A stretch of DNA of 64,000 nucleotides from Harmothoe impar (GCA_947462335.1 OX381717.1:43381523-43445522); one strand, 5' to 3'. Shown: positions 22,225-33,084, counted from the stretch's first letter. The notes: generated by a model from the letters alone, not told the origin. Program-made: numbers and translations.

Positions 22225-25065
22225 TGACCATACCTCGGAATTTGGATATTATTATCAGTAAAGATAACAATCAATATACCGATCTGTGTATTAGTAAATA
22301 ATGTGTATGTCTCTTGAATGCAGCAAGTTACCTTTTCGCATTCATCTTTCTGTTCTATGTATAAACACAATGTTTACTGAAAATTCGTTTGAAATAAAAT
22401 AATTGAGATTGCTATAAAGTGGTTCGTTTACAAAACGCCAGATGGCAGCATCAGCTTCAACCTGTCGACCTGTCATGGTCGCGGTCCACTGAGCTCCACA
22501 CGGTCAAAACTGGTTCATGGACACGGAAGTGCTGGGCTATCTCGGTCACCAATATCGTAATACCTCGCGGGATTTAGGCTGGTACCATCTAAAGATCCCA
22601 ATTTTGGTTTGAAATGGTTTTTATTGTCTTCCACAATATGAACAGAGTGATTTTAGACAATGTTATCTACATCCATTATTTCATAAAGTAATTAACTCTT
22701 ACCAATAAGTCTGGGTCAGGATTAACCTCATAATTACTCCCTATGCATGTATGCGAATGCTATACATTACAATTCTATAACTGGTTAGTTACAGAGATTA
22801 GATAAACAGCTTAAGCCGCTTCGTATAGTTTCAGGTTACAAAACCCGTCAGTGAAACTACAAAGTTTAAGCTATGAAGCAGTTGAATCAACTTCTAGAGT
22901 TACATAATATAATAATGAACACACTCTTGATTAATGTTAAAAAATCTTCAATGTGACAAAAGCATGTACTAAGGAGAGCATATCTTTTCTTTAACTTATA
23001 TAGTTTACTATTCATGATGCATGAATGTAACATCGGTGACTTACTCGCTGCACTGGTGCATCATGATGACACATCTATACATGAAGCGGTTGGGTATCAT
23101 GTCATCTTTTAAAGGATTAAGGAGGTATTTCAAGCATTCTATTACAAAATAGCCGGTTATTGATTGATAAAATAATGAGGGTGGAGGACATTTTTCACAA
23201 ACAGAAACCTTTGCTTGATACCTACCGTTCCCATAGAAAACCTGCAAAATCAATTACCGTAAATTCCCGCATATAACCCGCGGGTTATACGCGAACCAAA
23301 CACACAGTGCGGGTTATGTGATGTTCTCAAGGTCTAGGTGCGGGTGATACGAGGGTTTTTGTGAGTATAGTATAGTACTAAAAAGTCGATTTTCAGACCA
23401 TAGGTGCGGGTTATAAGATTTTTTTTCCAAAGTCGGGGTGCGGGTTATACGTGAGGTGCGGGTTATACGCGGGAATTTACGGTGTGTCATTCTGTATGTA
23501 TACATAGATAGAATCTCCACCTGTTAGTCAAATACTACATTTCATCACCCAGATGCACAAACACAAAATGCATTATTTAACATCACACAGTACACTAGTA
23601 CTAGGCAAACACTTTGACCACACAGCGCAGTATGCATTCACTATATACCTGCAGTATTGATAATGTCGGACCCATCAATGAATTAAATGAAGGTGCATAG
23701 CCAATTATTTAGAAAGGGAGTTGTCATTACAAATTGTATTTAAAAACTAAAGGGTTTAGTGGATTTCAGCGTAATCGCGCAAAACGCACTTCCCCCATTT
23801 TATGAGATCATAAGCAGGCTTCAAACTTCTTCCTGTTCGACCTTTATGATGTATAGTTATACACAGTTGCTATAGATGGTTGACATATACCTTCCCCTTC
23901 CCCACTGCGTGGATAGGTCTGTATTGCTTAACTAAGTTAACTTAAGTATAATCTTACTAATTGCATTGTCAGAATTGGGTATACATACGTTTATTTTTCT
24001 ACCACAAGATGCATTATGGTCACCATCCACTGGGCTGTATATGGCCGAAGTTGTATATAGGAAATGGATGAAGCTAGATAGAGGTACATTGTATAAAGCC
24101 TAGAGCCTGGGGGACCGTGGGCAGTGAGTAATTATATGTTCACCTAAAACTTTGTTGGTTTTCAGTATGTTTATCGTCTCTGGGGGTGCAGTTGGTTGTA
24201 GACATCAATATATCGACCTGCACCTACACGTTCACATCCTTATTATTGGGGACACGTTTATAAATGTATAAGGTATCAACAGACCGTGTATTTTCCCAGG
24301 CATAAACTGTATATCTCCAGTATGATCATGTCCTATAGTACAATCACCCGGTTCAATGGTGTCACCAAGCGTATCACTATTATCAAAGGGAGTGGTTATT
24401 ATTTAACAGCAGTGGGGTGATGGTGAGTTCTCGTGCGGACGCCTCCATCTTCTCTGAACTATTACAATGCCAAGGTATTTTGTTTTGTTTTTCTATAAAG
24501 GAAAACCTGTTTTTTATGCCCCCCACCCTGAGAAAGGGTCGACATTTTTTACACCCTCCTCTGAACCTTACTAAACCCAACACCTCCACCTTGTTTACAT
24601 AAATTACCAGTCCTTTAAATCTTTTAAATGGTTGGCCTATTGTGTGCTTACATTTTGTTCAGACAACCCATGGAGCTAATAGCTGATAGGCCTACTAATG
24701 GATTGATGTATTTAAAGACAGTTTTCCTCCAGGTTGTATCCATACTTCTGATATGAATACAGAGAAAGCCTGGTCTTTGCTATCTAGCAATGCAGCAGTC
24801 TTATATCTATAGACTGTCAGAAGGAAAAGTCTAACCCATCACCGGAAAGGATTTCAGAAATCAATGGATACTCACCCTTAGGAAAGCTCTGGTTACTCCA
24901 GCCTAGCTCGCGACATCGGCCTATCTTGCCCATCTCTTACATCAAGCTGTTATGTAAGCTACACTGGGCCCCTGTACCTCTCCTTTTCTCGGTGGCCTGG
25001 TCACCACAGATGCTCTAGGTGTCAGGTTTCATTTCCCCTTTTTGGCCAATGGATTGACTGTCATG
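22220..25065. other. no gene seen apart from repeats
   Basis: Contains a foldback-family copy at about 23040-23075 (TTACTCGCTGCACTGGTGCA) and the 23258-23492 element. Other frames are short with no domain, splice or compositional support. Confidence 0.4.
23258..23492. mobile_element. foldback element, CCGTAAATTCCCGC ends
   Basis: The left end CCGTAAATTCCCGCATATAA pairs with the right end (TTATACGCGGGAATTTACGG). The interior carries five or six copies of GTGCGGGTTAT or its variants. It is the best-preserved copy of a family also seen at 15455 and 11400. Confidence 0.75.
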
Positions 25066-25070
25066 AGATA

Positions 25071-25306
25071 TACTGACTCAAGGATTCACCATGGTGAGGT
25101 ATAGGTGTATAACAAACATCAAACACCATTACTGACTCAAGGATTCACCATGGTGAGGTATGGGTGTATAACAAACATCAAACACCATTACTGACTCAAG
25201 GATTCACCATGGTGAGGTATGGGTGTATAACAAACATCAAACACCTTTACTGACTCAAGGATTCACCATGGTGAGGTATAGGTGTATAACAAACATCAAA
25301 CACCTG
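25071..25306 (+). repeat. four 59-bp tandem copies of a start-codon region
   Basis: Units start at 25071, 25130, 25189 and 25248 with almost no divergence. Each contains ACTGACTCAAGG, then ATTCACCATGGTGAGGTA, then GTGTATAACAAACATCAAAC. Every unit therefore carries CACCATGG, an excellent initiation context. Because 59 is not a multiple of three, the first three ATGs open separate 14-codon frames (MVRYRCITNIKHHY type), each stopped by TGA at the start of the next unit. Only the fourth ATG (25268) leads into the glycosyltransferase. Confidence 0.9.
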
Positions 25307-26590
25307 CTATTAGCAGTGCTAATTCTGAACACCATCATTCTGCTATACCACTACTGTCTCGCGAAAATGGGTTTTCAGTTAGAGCTTGAATTTGAAGAAG
25401 AATACCTCATCAATTGTCATGGATGTTTAACGCCTTTGTTTGCGTGGTATGATGTGAAAGAGCCGAAAGTGCATAATATCAGCAGTGATGATAGATCCTA
25501 CTTCTTTACATTAGGACGCTTTAAATGCCTCATAGAGGGCACCACTAGTGTTGATAAGAAAGATGGTTGTGTGTGCCGGGAAGGTTACTTTGGAAGATGG
25601 TGTTCTTTTCCCGAAGCTATCCAAACCTTGCCGTCACTTCTCAGAGCATTGCAGCCAAGGGAGGTGCCAAGGAAGCTCATCTATGCTATACCTTTCAGTA
25701 ATGAGTTTGAAATGTTAGAAGCCAGGATGGCTGAGCTTGTGGATATTGTGGATTTATTTCTAATCGTTGAATCTCAATATACAGTTCACGGTGACAAGAA
25801 GCCACTGCGTTTACTTGAAAGGCTGAGAGAGGGTTATCTAGCAGAGGTTCAGCACAAATTAAGCTATGTTTATTATGGTGATTCCCCAGCTGAAGTCAAG
25901 GATGCTCAGAAAGTCAACTCAATTAAAATAGATTTATTGAGTACCCAAGGACTTAGACATCAGGTGACTGGATACAAAGACGATGACCTCTTCATTATCA
26001 CTAACGCTGATGAGTTACCAACCCCCCAAGCCCTACTTCTCTTTAAACTCCATGACGGCTTCGATGAACCATTCGGCTTTTTCCTCCACCGGACGATCTT
26101 CGGTTTCTTCTGGCAGCCTGGCCGGGAAAGACGGCAGAAGGTTTTTGCAGGTTGCACTATGGGGATGGTCCGGGATGTATTTGACTACAAAGTGTCTAAG
26201 ATCAGGACTGGTGATCTTAATGTCAGCCATCACCATCAAGCCGTGAGGCGGTATAACAAACCCGTTCGGCCTTGGATACTTGGGGAAAATGGCGGCCATT
26301 TTGTTGGCTGGCACTGTACATGGTGCACGGATATTAAAGGTATCATCATCAATATGAAATCTAACGTCAATAGTGATTTTCCCCAATTGGGGAACTATGG
26401 CAAAAATTTAACTGCGAACAGAATCAGGCACTTGATTAAACATGGATGGTGGTTTGATCAGAAAATACATTTTGAAAGAGTCGTTCCAGATTTTCACATG
26501 GTGGCACCATCACATATTACGAGTAACAAGAACAGATACAGGCACCTTTTGGTGAATATCTATGCTGACAATGTTGCAGTACTAGTGTGA
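25268..26590 (+). CDS. GT17 beta-1,4-mannosyl-glycoprotein N-acetylglucosaminyltransferase-like (MGAT3 family)
   Basis: A 440-aa intronless frame. GT17 enzymes of the MGAT3 type add the bisecting GlcNAc to the core mannose of N-glycans in the Golgi. The N-terminus is a type II signal anchor: basic residues MVRYRCITNIKH, then a hydrophobic segment at about residues 13-30. A Cys-rich segment (GCVCREGYFGRWC) follows, like a half EGF repeat. The family core begins at KLIYAIPFSNEFEMLEARM and contains FLIVESQYTVHG. The acidic motif NADELP (D248, E249) corresponds to the family's DADE(I/L)P. Further family blocks are HFVGWHCTWC near residue 344, GWWFDQ, and KNRYRHLL near the end. I chose the ATG at 25268 because it immediately precedes the anchor; an in-frame GTG upstream is not credible. 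Translation may be limited by the three upstream mini-ORFs. The exact acceptor specificity is inferred from the family. Confidence 0.85.
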   Translation: MVRYRCITNIKHLLLAVLILNTIILLYHYCLAKMGFQLELEFEEEYLINCHGCLTPLFAWYDVKEPKVHNISSDDRSYFFTLGRFKCLIEGTTSVDKKDGCVCREGYFGRWCSFPEAIQTLPSLLRALQPREVPRKLIYAIPFSNEFEMLEARMAELVDIVDLFLIVESQYTVHGDKKPLRLLERLREGYLAEVQHKLSYVYYGDSPAEVKDAQKVNSIKIDLLSTQGLRHQVTGYKDDDLFIITNADELPTPQALLLFKLHDGFDEPFGFFLHRTIFGFFWQPGRERRQKVFAGCTMGMVRDVFDYKVSKIRTGDLNVSHHHQAVRRYNKPVRPWILGENGGHFVGWHCTWCTDIKGIIINMKSNVNSDFPQLGNYGKNLTANRIRHLIKHGWWFDQKIHFERVVPDFHMVAPSHITSNKNRYRHLLVNIYADNVAVLV

Positions 26591-26784
26591 TACAGTGGGA
26601 CCTAAACTACAGGGGCTCCCTCTCTCAGGTAACTAGGGAACCACTGCACTCATATGTTGGCTCTTCAACTCACCATGTCTGAGAAAATGCTATGATATTC
26701 TAATACTACAACATGTGACAAGAAATCTCCTCTGCTGTCACCTCTGCATGGGATGCTCACCACACTGAAAAATCCATAGGTTGA

Positions 26785-27115
26785 AAGGGTTAGTCAGTAC
26801 TGACTATCCTAGGTTCGTCATAGGTGTGTTAGTCACAATGAAAACATTATATTCAAAACGGAGGGGCCAGTCAGTAGTGGCTAACATAGGTTCATCATTG
26901 GTGTGTTGTATTTGTATACCACTAGTTGGTGCCGCCTGTGATGACCCTCAGTGGCTCCCCCTAGAAATTAAAAGCCTAAGGTGGGTTAGTCAGTACTGAC
27001 CAACCTGACAATATTAACTTACCTAGGTTGGTCGTATAGGGAGCCAAAAAATGACTAACTCGGTTAGGTACTAGTGACTTAGAGGTTGGTCGTATAGGGA
27101 GTCTAGAAATATCAG
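26785..27115 (+). repeat. dispersed repeat GTCAGTACTGACCAACCTG (copy 1)
   Basis: A block at 26988-27112 reads GTCAGTACTGACCAACCTG, then CTAGGTTGGTCGTATAGGGA, TGACTAACTCGGTTAGG and a second GGTTGGTCGTATAGGGAG. The same order occurs at 38838-38952. Upstream at 26788-26905 are related units (TTAGTCAGTACTGACTATCC, TAGGTTCGTCATAGGTGTG). It resembles a MITE with palindromic GTCAGTACTGAC. Confidence 0.65.
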
Positions 27116-27910
27116 TGCACTCCACATCCATTTGACCTCTGCACTGGACAAGGTTATGCCTTTACTACTCACAGGTGTCTTTACGACTCACCAGGTCCCT
27201 CCCCCATCAGTGTTAGATACGTTTAAAGTAGCTGTCTAGGATGAAAAACGGATCCACTGCGCATCTCATTGCACATACCAGAGGGCAGGGCAGCAAATGT
27301 TCCTCTAGTCGGATAACATGATGTGCATAGCCTTTTGTACTTTTTATAGGCATTTCTCCATCAATACACTAGGCGTCAGTAGTGAGCCAGTGATTGGACA
27401 TTAACTCTCCCAACATAGGGCTCTTTCACTACAACACTTTAAGTATAGGCATCATTGCAAAATGATTAAAAAAAACACACTAAAATAATGCACGGGATAT
27501 GTAGTGCAGACACTTAATATACATTGATATTGAAAGGGATGCACACTCTTTATTCCCCACCAAAAAGATTTCTCCAGTATTACAGCATTCAGCTTGTACG
27601 TGTAATACTGTCAAAGTGAGAGAAAAACGGGACATTTTCGTTTGATTTACCAGAGTAGTGGCTCAGGTGTAAATTGTAAGTGTTGAATTATTGAAATCAC
27701 CATAATTTTATATGAATTCATGATGATGGCAGTTGTTTCTAACCTTTTGTACATGGATTACATCAGTACCGTTAATGAAACATGCAGAAAGGATTTATGG
27801 AAAAGGGTAATTATTTCAACAAAAAACAAGGGAAAAATCAACAAGAATCCCCACAAGATCCACCAACCAGATTGTACAGTGCCCTGAATGTAGTGTGCCT
27901 CGATGGGGGC
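27116..27910. other. no gene seen
   Basis: Short frames only. Nothing recognised. Confidence 0.4.
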
Positions 27911-27917
27911 TCGTACC

Positions 27918-28150
27918 ACGGTGGCCGACAAGGCTCACTCAAAAAAAAGTAGTATGAAAAAAAAGATTGACAGTTGACAGCAACGATTTCCACAGTTGAC
28001 AGTTGACAGCAAGTATTTTCGATGTTTAGAAAATCCAAAAAAAAAATCACTTCTGAAAAAAAAAAAAAAAAATTCCCCATGTTTATAGTGAATTTTTCTT
28101 TTTTAAATTTCATAGTACTTTTTTTTGGAGTGAGCCTTGTCGGCCACCGT
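27918..28150. mobile_element. 233-bp TIR element (ACGGTGGCCGACAAGGC ends)
   Basis: The left end ACGGTGGCCGACAAGGCTCA, continuing CTCAAAAAAAAGTA, is repeated inverted at the right end as TACTTTTTTTTGGAGTGAGC and on to 28150. The interior is AT-rich with three GACAGTTGACAGC units. It is a classic non-autonomous TIR element; superfamily unknown. Confidence 0.75.
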
Positions 28151-28403
28151 ACATACCTGCTATATGTCATTTTTATTTCACTTGATAGGGAAAATTTTAA
28201 TCTATTTCAAATAAATACAGCCTTCCAATAAAAACGTTATCAAACATTTACAATCGTTTTCCAAATGGCGAAGATCTTTACAGGGGTAATGATAATGTTT
28301 TCGAAGCCATTTTAACACGTTTTTTTATACACATAACCTATTACCAACAAAGTTTAATTTTCCTAACGCAGAGTATGTAATAAATAACCAAATATCTATA
28401 CAG

Positions 28404-28410
28404 TATATAA
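28404..28410 (+). promoter_or_regulatory. TATA box of the dioxygenase gene
   Basis: TATATAA lies 62 bp before the candidate ATG at 28466. A start site about 30 bp downstream would leave a 30-nt leader. This supports a real first exon here. Confidence 0.45.
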
Positions 28411-28465
28411 GCAGTCTCAGTCTAACAACAAAGACCAACCATCTTAGCACAATAGAGAAAAGAAA

Positions 28466-31400
28466 ATGGCCGAAAGAGCTAGTGGCACCCCTTCAGGTAA
28501 TACTAGGTAACTACTTGGTGCTTTGGTCAGGTGCCAAAAGTCTCACTGTTGTGCAACACTATAGGGTATACCGCCCATGATATGACTAGCTGGTCTGTTG
28601 GTACCATGAGTAGACTGGTATGTCTTAACCAGGGTGCCATTAATCACGGGGCCAAATTTTCCATAGGGCTAATCGTCCTCAGGGCCAATTGCCATAGGAC
28701 CTCTTGTCCATAGGGCTCCTGATTTGTGTACTATATTGATCTACTTAAGGTACCAATAGACCAGATAGGCATCTCATGGGCGCTCTACCCTTCCAGCGTG
28801 ATTGTAGCTTTCCAGTAAGGCCTCGCAAATACCAGCTTCAGGGGCCGACTCTGTATGGGAAACTGGGGTGAGGCTAGAGCATGCTAGTGCCAGCTAGGGC
28901 GAACTACTTTTGTGCCTAGCTCAAGGGGTGAGGTAGTGTGAGCTTTGGGTGAGGTGCCCTAGCCCTTCCACATGCCCACCCAATCCCACCCAGTGGCTAG
29001 CTGGTGGTGGGGGAACTTGGGTGAGAGGTGGGTGAGGGCTTGCACAAGGTTTGGGGTTGTCCAGTGTGCAGTATATATCAGTTACTTATATGTCAACACC
29101 TCACACCCACACTGCAGTATAGTGGTCAGCACCGTCGCCTTGTACCCCAAAGGTCCAGGGTTCGTGACTCGGTCATGTCAACCTACCAACAATTTTTTCT
29201 TTATAAAAATAGAAAATTGAAGATAAAATGGTGGGAAGGTTGACATGGCTGAGTCACGAACCCTGGACCTTTGGGATACAAGGCGACTGTGATGACCACT
29301 AGACTACCATGTGGGTACAAGGTTGGGATATCTAAGGAAACTATATGTATTACATTGGAATGTTTTAACCTTTTGTTCCTAGCATTGCCCTCACACAAGC
29401 CTGAATCTTGTGCTAGCCCTATCTAGCTCTTTGCCATGTTGCCCAAATCCTACTCTCGTTCCCAAATCCTTCCGAAGGAAGGCTCTGGTAACTGCCAAAT
29501 GTTGGGATTTTGCTGGGTCTGGGCAACCCCTGCTGGTAGCTTGGAACCAGCGAACAGGAACAGGAAATGGAAGCAGAAAGGCTGATGGTAAAACTACCTA
29601 AAACTACCATCATACATTCTGGTTCCATTTCCTGTTCCTGTTCGCTGGTTCCAGCCTACCAGCAGGGGTTGCCCAGACCCAGCAAAATTCAAAGTTCAAG
29701 GTCATTTGGCTGTCCCCAGAGCCTTCCTTCGGAAGGATTTGGGAACGAGAGTACCCAAATCCAGGCTTGATGGCTGGGACTGTGTGGCACTGTGGAAGAG
29801 TTACAAGAGGGGCTTGCAGTAGCATAAGGAAAGCCCTTATGCAACTATGATGTGAGTTCTCCCAGTTGCCCCTTGTTTTAAGAACAATAGACCAGTGACA
29901 TGTATTTTGTGGACAATTGTAAAGTTACATTAGTAAAAATAAGAAAAAAATGGTGGGTAGGTTGACATGGCCTAGTCTTGAACCCTGGACCTTTCACATA
30001 CAAAGCGCCAGTGATAACCACTATACTATCGGATCTGTGTTGGATGGCCATATAAAGGAACCTCTATTTATCCACCATGGCAATACACAACCTACTAAAT
30101 ACTGGTGTGCATGCTTGGGGGACCTTGGGTAAGGTGGTGTGCCAGCACACAGACCAGAGGGTCACCCTCAGTGTGGGTTTGGGCAGAGGAGGCTATAGGC
30201 ACAAGGCTTGCCCAGTCTAGCACATAGGGTGAGCTTCTACACACAGGGCTCACCCTACCTTGCTCTATGGGCAATGCTCGCACTAGTCTCACCCTTCCTC
30301 ACCCAAGTTTCCTGGGTGGTTATTTTCAACTCCCTACCAGAAGCTACAGTCACACTGGTCTAGTGTTTCACCACAGTGAGACAATTGGCGGAGCTACAAG
30401 TTGATCCAGTTGATCCCCAAGCACATGCTTAGGACTTGGTCTCCACCTGTAGTCAGCTGCAGAGTTCTGGTGTCTACACACATACATATACGTCGGGCAC
30501 GGATCGCACCTGAAGCACCTTGTGCTCCAGCTAACCTTAACCTCACCCTCCAGTAGCTTTAACATACACAGCATGGCTACAGGAGGAACCCCACCCAGCC
30601 CTGGAGGGGCCTCACCTCCACCAGACAGGTAGGCAGGGCCATTTAACCCCCTTCCTTTAGGTATGAGGTACCATGATGTCTCATTCATGCATCATGCCGA
30701 CATCTGGTAGGTACGGCATGATGCATGAATAAAGCTCTGAGCAGTAAGGGAGTCGTCAGTATTTAATTACAGGGAGGGTAATGTAATAGGCCCCTTACCC
30801 TCTCAAGGATTGACGAGGGGGTCAGGGGCGGAAAAACCTCTTAATTATATGGCTCACCTAAGGGGTCACATAACTCCAAAAGGAGATTCAGAGAAGAGAG
30901 TCATTCTGGAGGCAGCCTGGACTCCATTTTAACTTTGGTTCTGTATGCATATTGCAACACTAATCGCAATCTCTCCCTGCATAACATGCTCCTCTATGCC
31001 TCCCTCTCTGGCTGGTCCACACAGGCCTGGATCAGCACGTATACACACTAACTATTATCTACGGAAGCCATCAAGGGTCATCCAAAAAAAAAAAGACTTT
31101 AAGAATTTATTTTTTCAAAATCTTTTATTGCTGTCAAATCGAAAATCGCTGCTGTCGGTCAACTGTGGCTGTTGACAGCTATGTTTCTGATGAAGTTGAC
31201 AGTTACCAGCACCAATTCTCGATATGGACAGCAAAAAACTGATTTTGAGAAATTGCATGAATGATGTTGAAATGTGAAACCCTTGACGGCTTCAGTAGTT
31301 ATCTTTACACATGCTGCTGTATATTCTCGCGTGTAAGCCCAAACTAGATGCACCCCTTACTTTGGTGTATCGTGGGTTCTATTCATTTATGGTACTTAAC

Positions 31401-33084
31401 CATTTAATGTTGCTAAAAGGTGACATTAATTTTGTTGTCATGATGCACCAATACAGCCCCGGGGAGTAGCTCGCAGGTGCTGCATTGGTGCATAATGCTC
31501 ACCCTTTGGGAGTACATCAACCCTTTTACTCGCCAGGGCTGCATCCATGCATCACGCCCAAGGGCTTACTGCATCAATGTTATATCAGTTCGGAATTTAA
31601 AACCTGAAAATGAATGTTAGGCCTATTGATTAAGCTTATTTTTCCATTCAATAGCACTGAGGGACTTTAAACATGCTCATAAAAGAAATTACAATGAACC
31701 ATACCAGGTCAATATTAGTACATGGCAATGTATTCGCCACAATTATCATTATATGTGGGATACTATGGTTTACTATTGTAGGAAATATAACATTTAGGGA
31801 TGTAATAACTTATAAATACCAACTGTTAAAATGATAGCACCTTTATCTCCATTTCTTGACAGGGCCTGGGCTGGCATTATGGCAGCAGCGAAGCACTCTC
31901 TGGATGAAGATGGTGTCACTGTAATTCCTGGCATTCTTACACCTGAGGAGTGCGACGACCATGTAACTCAGGTTCGAAAGTGGGCTGCAAAATTTGGTCT
32001 AAAAGGTATCCCTGATAATCTTAATTCAATCGTACAGAAGTACCACATAGCACACCACCCGGTAAGCTGGGCAACCCGGTTAAAGGCAGCCCCAGTGTTT
32101 GCATCCTTGTGGGGGACGGAGAAACTGACAACGAGTTTTGACGGTATGGCTGTAGGTCATCCCCAGCTAAGCTTTGATGACGGCAAACCCCTGGGTCTGC
32201 ATTTGGATCAGGGAGGAAGTAAAGTAGGTCTTCATTCGTATCAGGCTGCTGTCTACCTAGAGACTGCCGATAGGGAGGACTGGTGTTTTGCCGTCCTCAA
32301 CGGCTCACATAAATTCCATGCCAAGTTCTTTGCCAAGACCAATAAGAAGCCATGGCGGAGTGAGTTCCTGAAATTGACGCAGAAGGAGGTGCGTTGGTAC
32401 GCAGAGCAGGGGTGTGAGTTAAGGCGGGTGGCAGTGCCTAAAGGTGGAATAGTGGTGTGGGATTCCCGGACGGTCCACGCCGGGGCGCCACCGCTCAGGA
32501 AACGCCAGCACCCGGACAGGTGGCGCCATGTAGTGTTTGTCTGTATGGTGCCTGCTATATGGGCGAGTGACAAGGACCTAGCTAAGAAGAGGACTGCCTA
32601 CCATAAACTGTACTGTACGCACCACTGGCCGGCCCAGGGGTTCATGAAATTCAGACAGCATCTCATGCCTCCTGAACTGAACGCTGTCAACGCACTACCT
32701 GACATAGCTAAAACAGAAAAGGCCAGGCTACTTGCTGGGGACCTTGGATATGATTTCAGTGATGGGGAACCTAATGGTCCTGTGGGCAAGATACATCCAG
32801 ATGCAGATGACACTTGGACAATACAAACTGATGCTACTGGTAAACCTCTACCAACATCAGCTCCAGCACTGGTTACTCCCACACAAAAAGACATCAAACA
32901 AGCTGAGAATGGGAAGAAAAGAAAGGGTTCTGGTGCTGGAGGAAATTCATCAAAGAGGCATAAAGTGAATCCAACCAAGAAATCCACTGTTGTTTCAAAA
33001 AAAGCGACAGGAAAGAAGAAAGCCATGCAGCCAGCAAAAGGCAGCAAGACCAAGCAACAAAGGAAAAAGAAAGGCTCAATTTAA
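28466..33084 (+). CDS. phytanoyl-CoA dioxygenase (PhyH) family protein with Lys-rich C-terminus
   Basis: Main exon 31863-33084, preceded by a good acceptor (TTTCTTGACAG). PhyH-family enzymes are Fe(II)/2-oxoglutarate oxygenases. Exon 28466-28506 (MAERASGTPSGNT plus AG) joins in phase 2 to give 420 aa. Iron ligands are visible as HLD (H127, D129) and a distal His in TVHAGAP (H219). Arg235 (RWRHVVF) is a good candidate for the 2-oxoglutarate carboxylate. The N-terminal DGVTVIPGILTPEECDDHV is the family start. After about residue 330 the chain is low-complexity and very Lys-rich (KKRKGS, SSKRHK, KKKAMQ, QRKKKG), suggesting nuclear localisation or nucleic-acid binding. Without any upstream exon, translation could start at ATG 31879 (401 aa). 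A second candidate first exon lies at 30573-30628. The substrate is unknown; I do not infer phytanoyl-CoA itself. Confidence 0.78.
29116..29184 (+). repeat. tRNA-derived SINE fragment (tRNA-Val-like head)
   Basis: GTATAGTGGTCAGCACCGTC, GCCTTG and AAAGGTCCAGGGTTCGTGAC follow the order of a tRNA-Val: A box, anticodon arm, B box GGTTCG. The acceptor stem is lost. Two more copies on the minus strand are at 29238-29309 and 29960-30030. Confidence 0.6.
29238..29309 (-). repeat. tRNA-derived SINE fragment
   Basis: The minus strand reads GTAGTCTAGTGGTCATCACA, GTCGCCTTGTATCCC and AAAGGTCCAGGGTTCGTGAC. It is an inverted partner of the 29116 copy, about 50 bp away. Confidence 0.6.
29451..29753. repeat. 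long inverted repeat (~140-bp arms, hairpin)
   Basis: The left arm TACTCTCGTTCCCAAATCCT, then CTTCCGAAGGAAGGCTCTGG, is repeated inverted in the right arm up to GGAACGAGAGTA at 29753. The inner portions also match, including GCTGGGTCTGGGCAACCCC and GAACAGGAACAGGAAATGG. The loop is only about 10-20 bp around 29598. A transcript would form a long hairpin. Confidence 0.8.
29960..30030 (-). repeat. tRNA-derived SINE fragment
   Basis: Minus-strand copy with TAGTATAGTGGTTATCACTG, GCGCTTTGTATGTG and AAAGGTCCAGGGTTCAAGAC. Confidence 0.55.
30573..30628 (+). CDS. candidate alternative first exon of the PhyH-family gene
   Basis: ATG at 30573 opens MATGGTPPSPGGASPPPD and ends in AG before a GTAGGC donor at 30629, in phase 2. 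That phase fits the acceptor at 31861-31862 and gives a D-R-A-W-A-G-I-M junction, as does the 28466 exon. Both candidate exons encode small Gly/Pro/Ser/Thr-rich N-termini. Confidence 0.45.
31436..31495. repeat. dispersed foldback element, type copy
   Basis: GATGCACCAATACAGC and GCTGCATTGGTGCATAA pair around GAGTAGCTCGCAGG. A second copy starts about 30 bp later (TTACTCGCCAGGGCTGCATC, 31528). This family is scattered through the window in introns and intergenic DNA. Confidence 0.65.

Noticed and set aside
21876..22370. 164-aa minus-strand frame with alternating Ile-Tyr
   Set aside because: Created by the TA microsatellite; no domain or splice support.
25223..25267. Upstream extension of the glycosyltransferase from a GTG
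   Set aside because: Non-AUG start, lies in the tandem repeat, and adds residues before a normal signal anchor.
26033..26386. Antisense 117-aa frame within the glycosyltransferase
   Set aside because: Shadow of a strong sense CDS; no features of its own.
32253..33053. Minus-strand frames of 106 and 151 aa across the dioxygenase
   Set aside because: Shadows of the sense CDS; the Phe/Ser-rich text is the complement of Lys codons.
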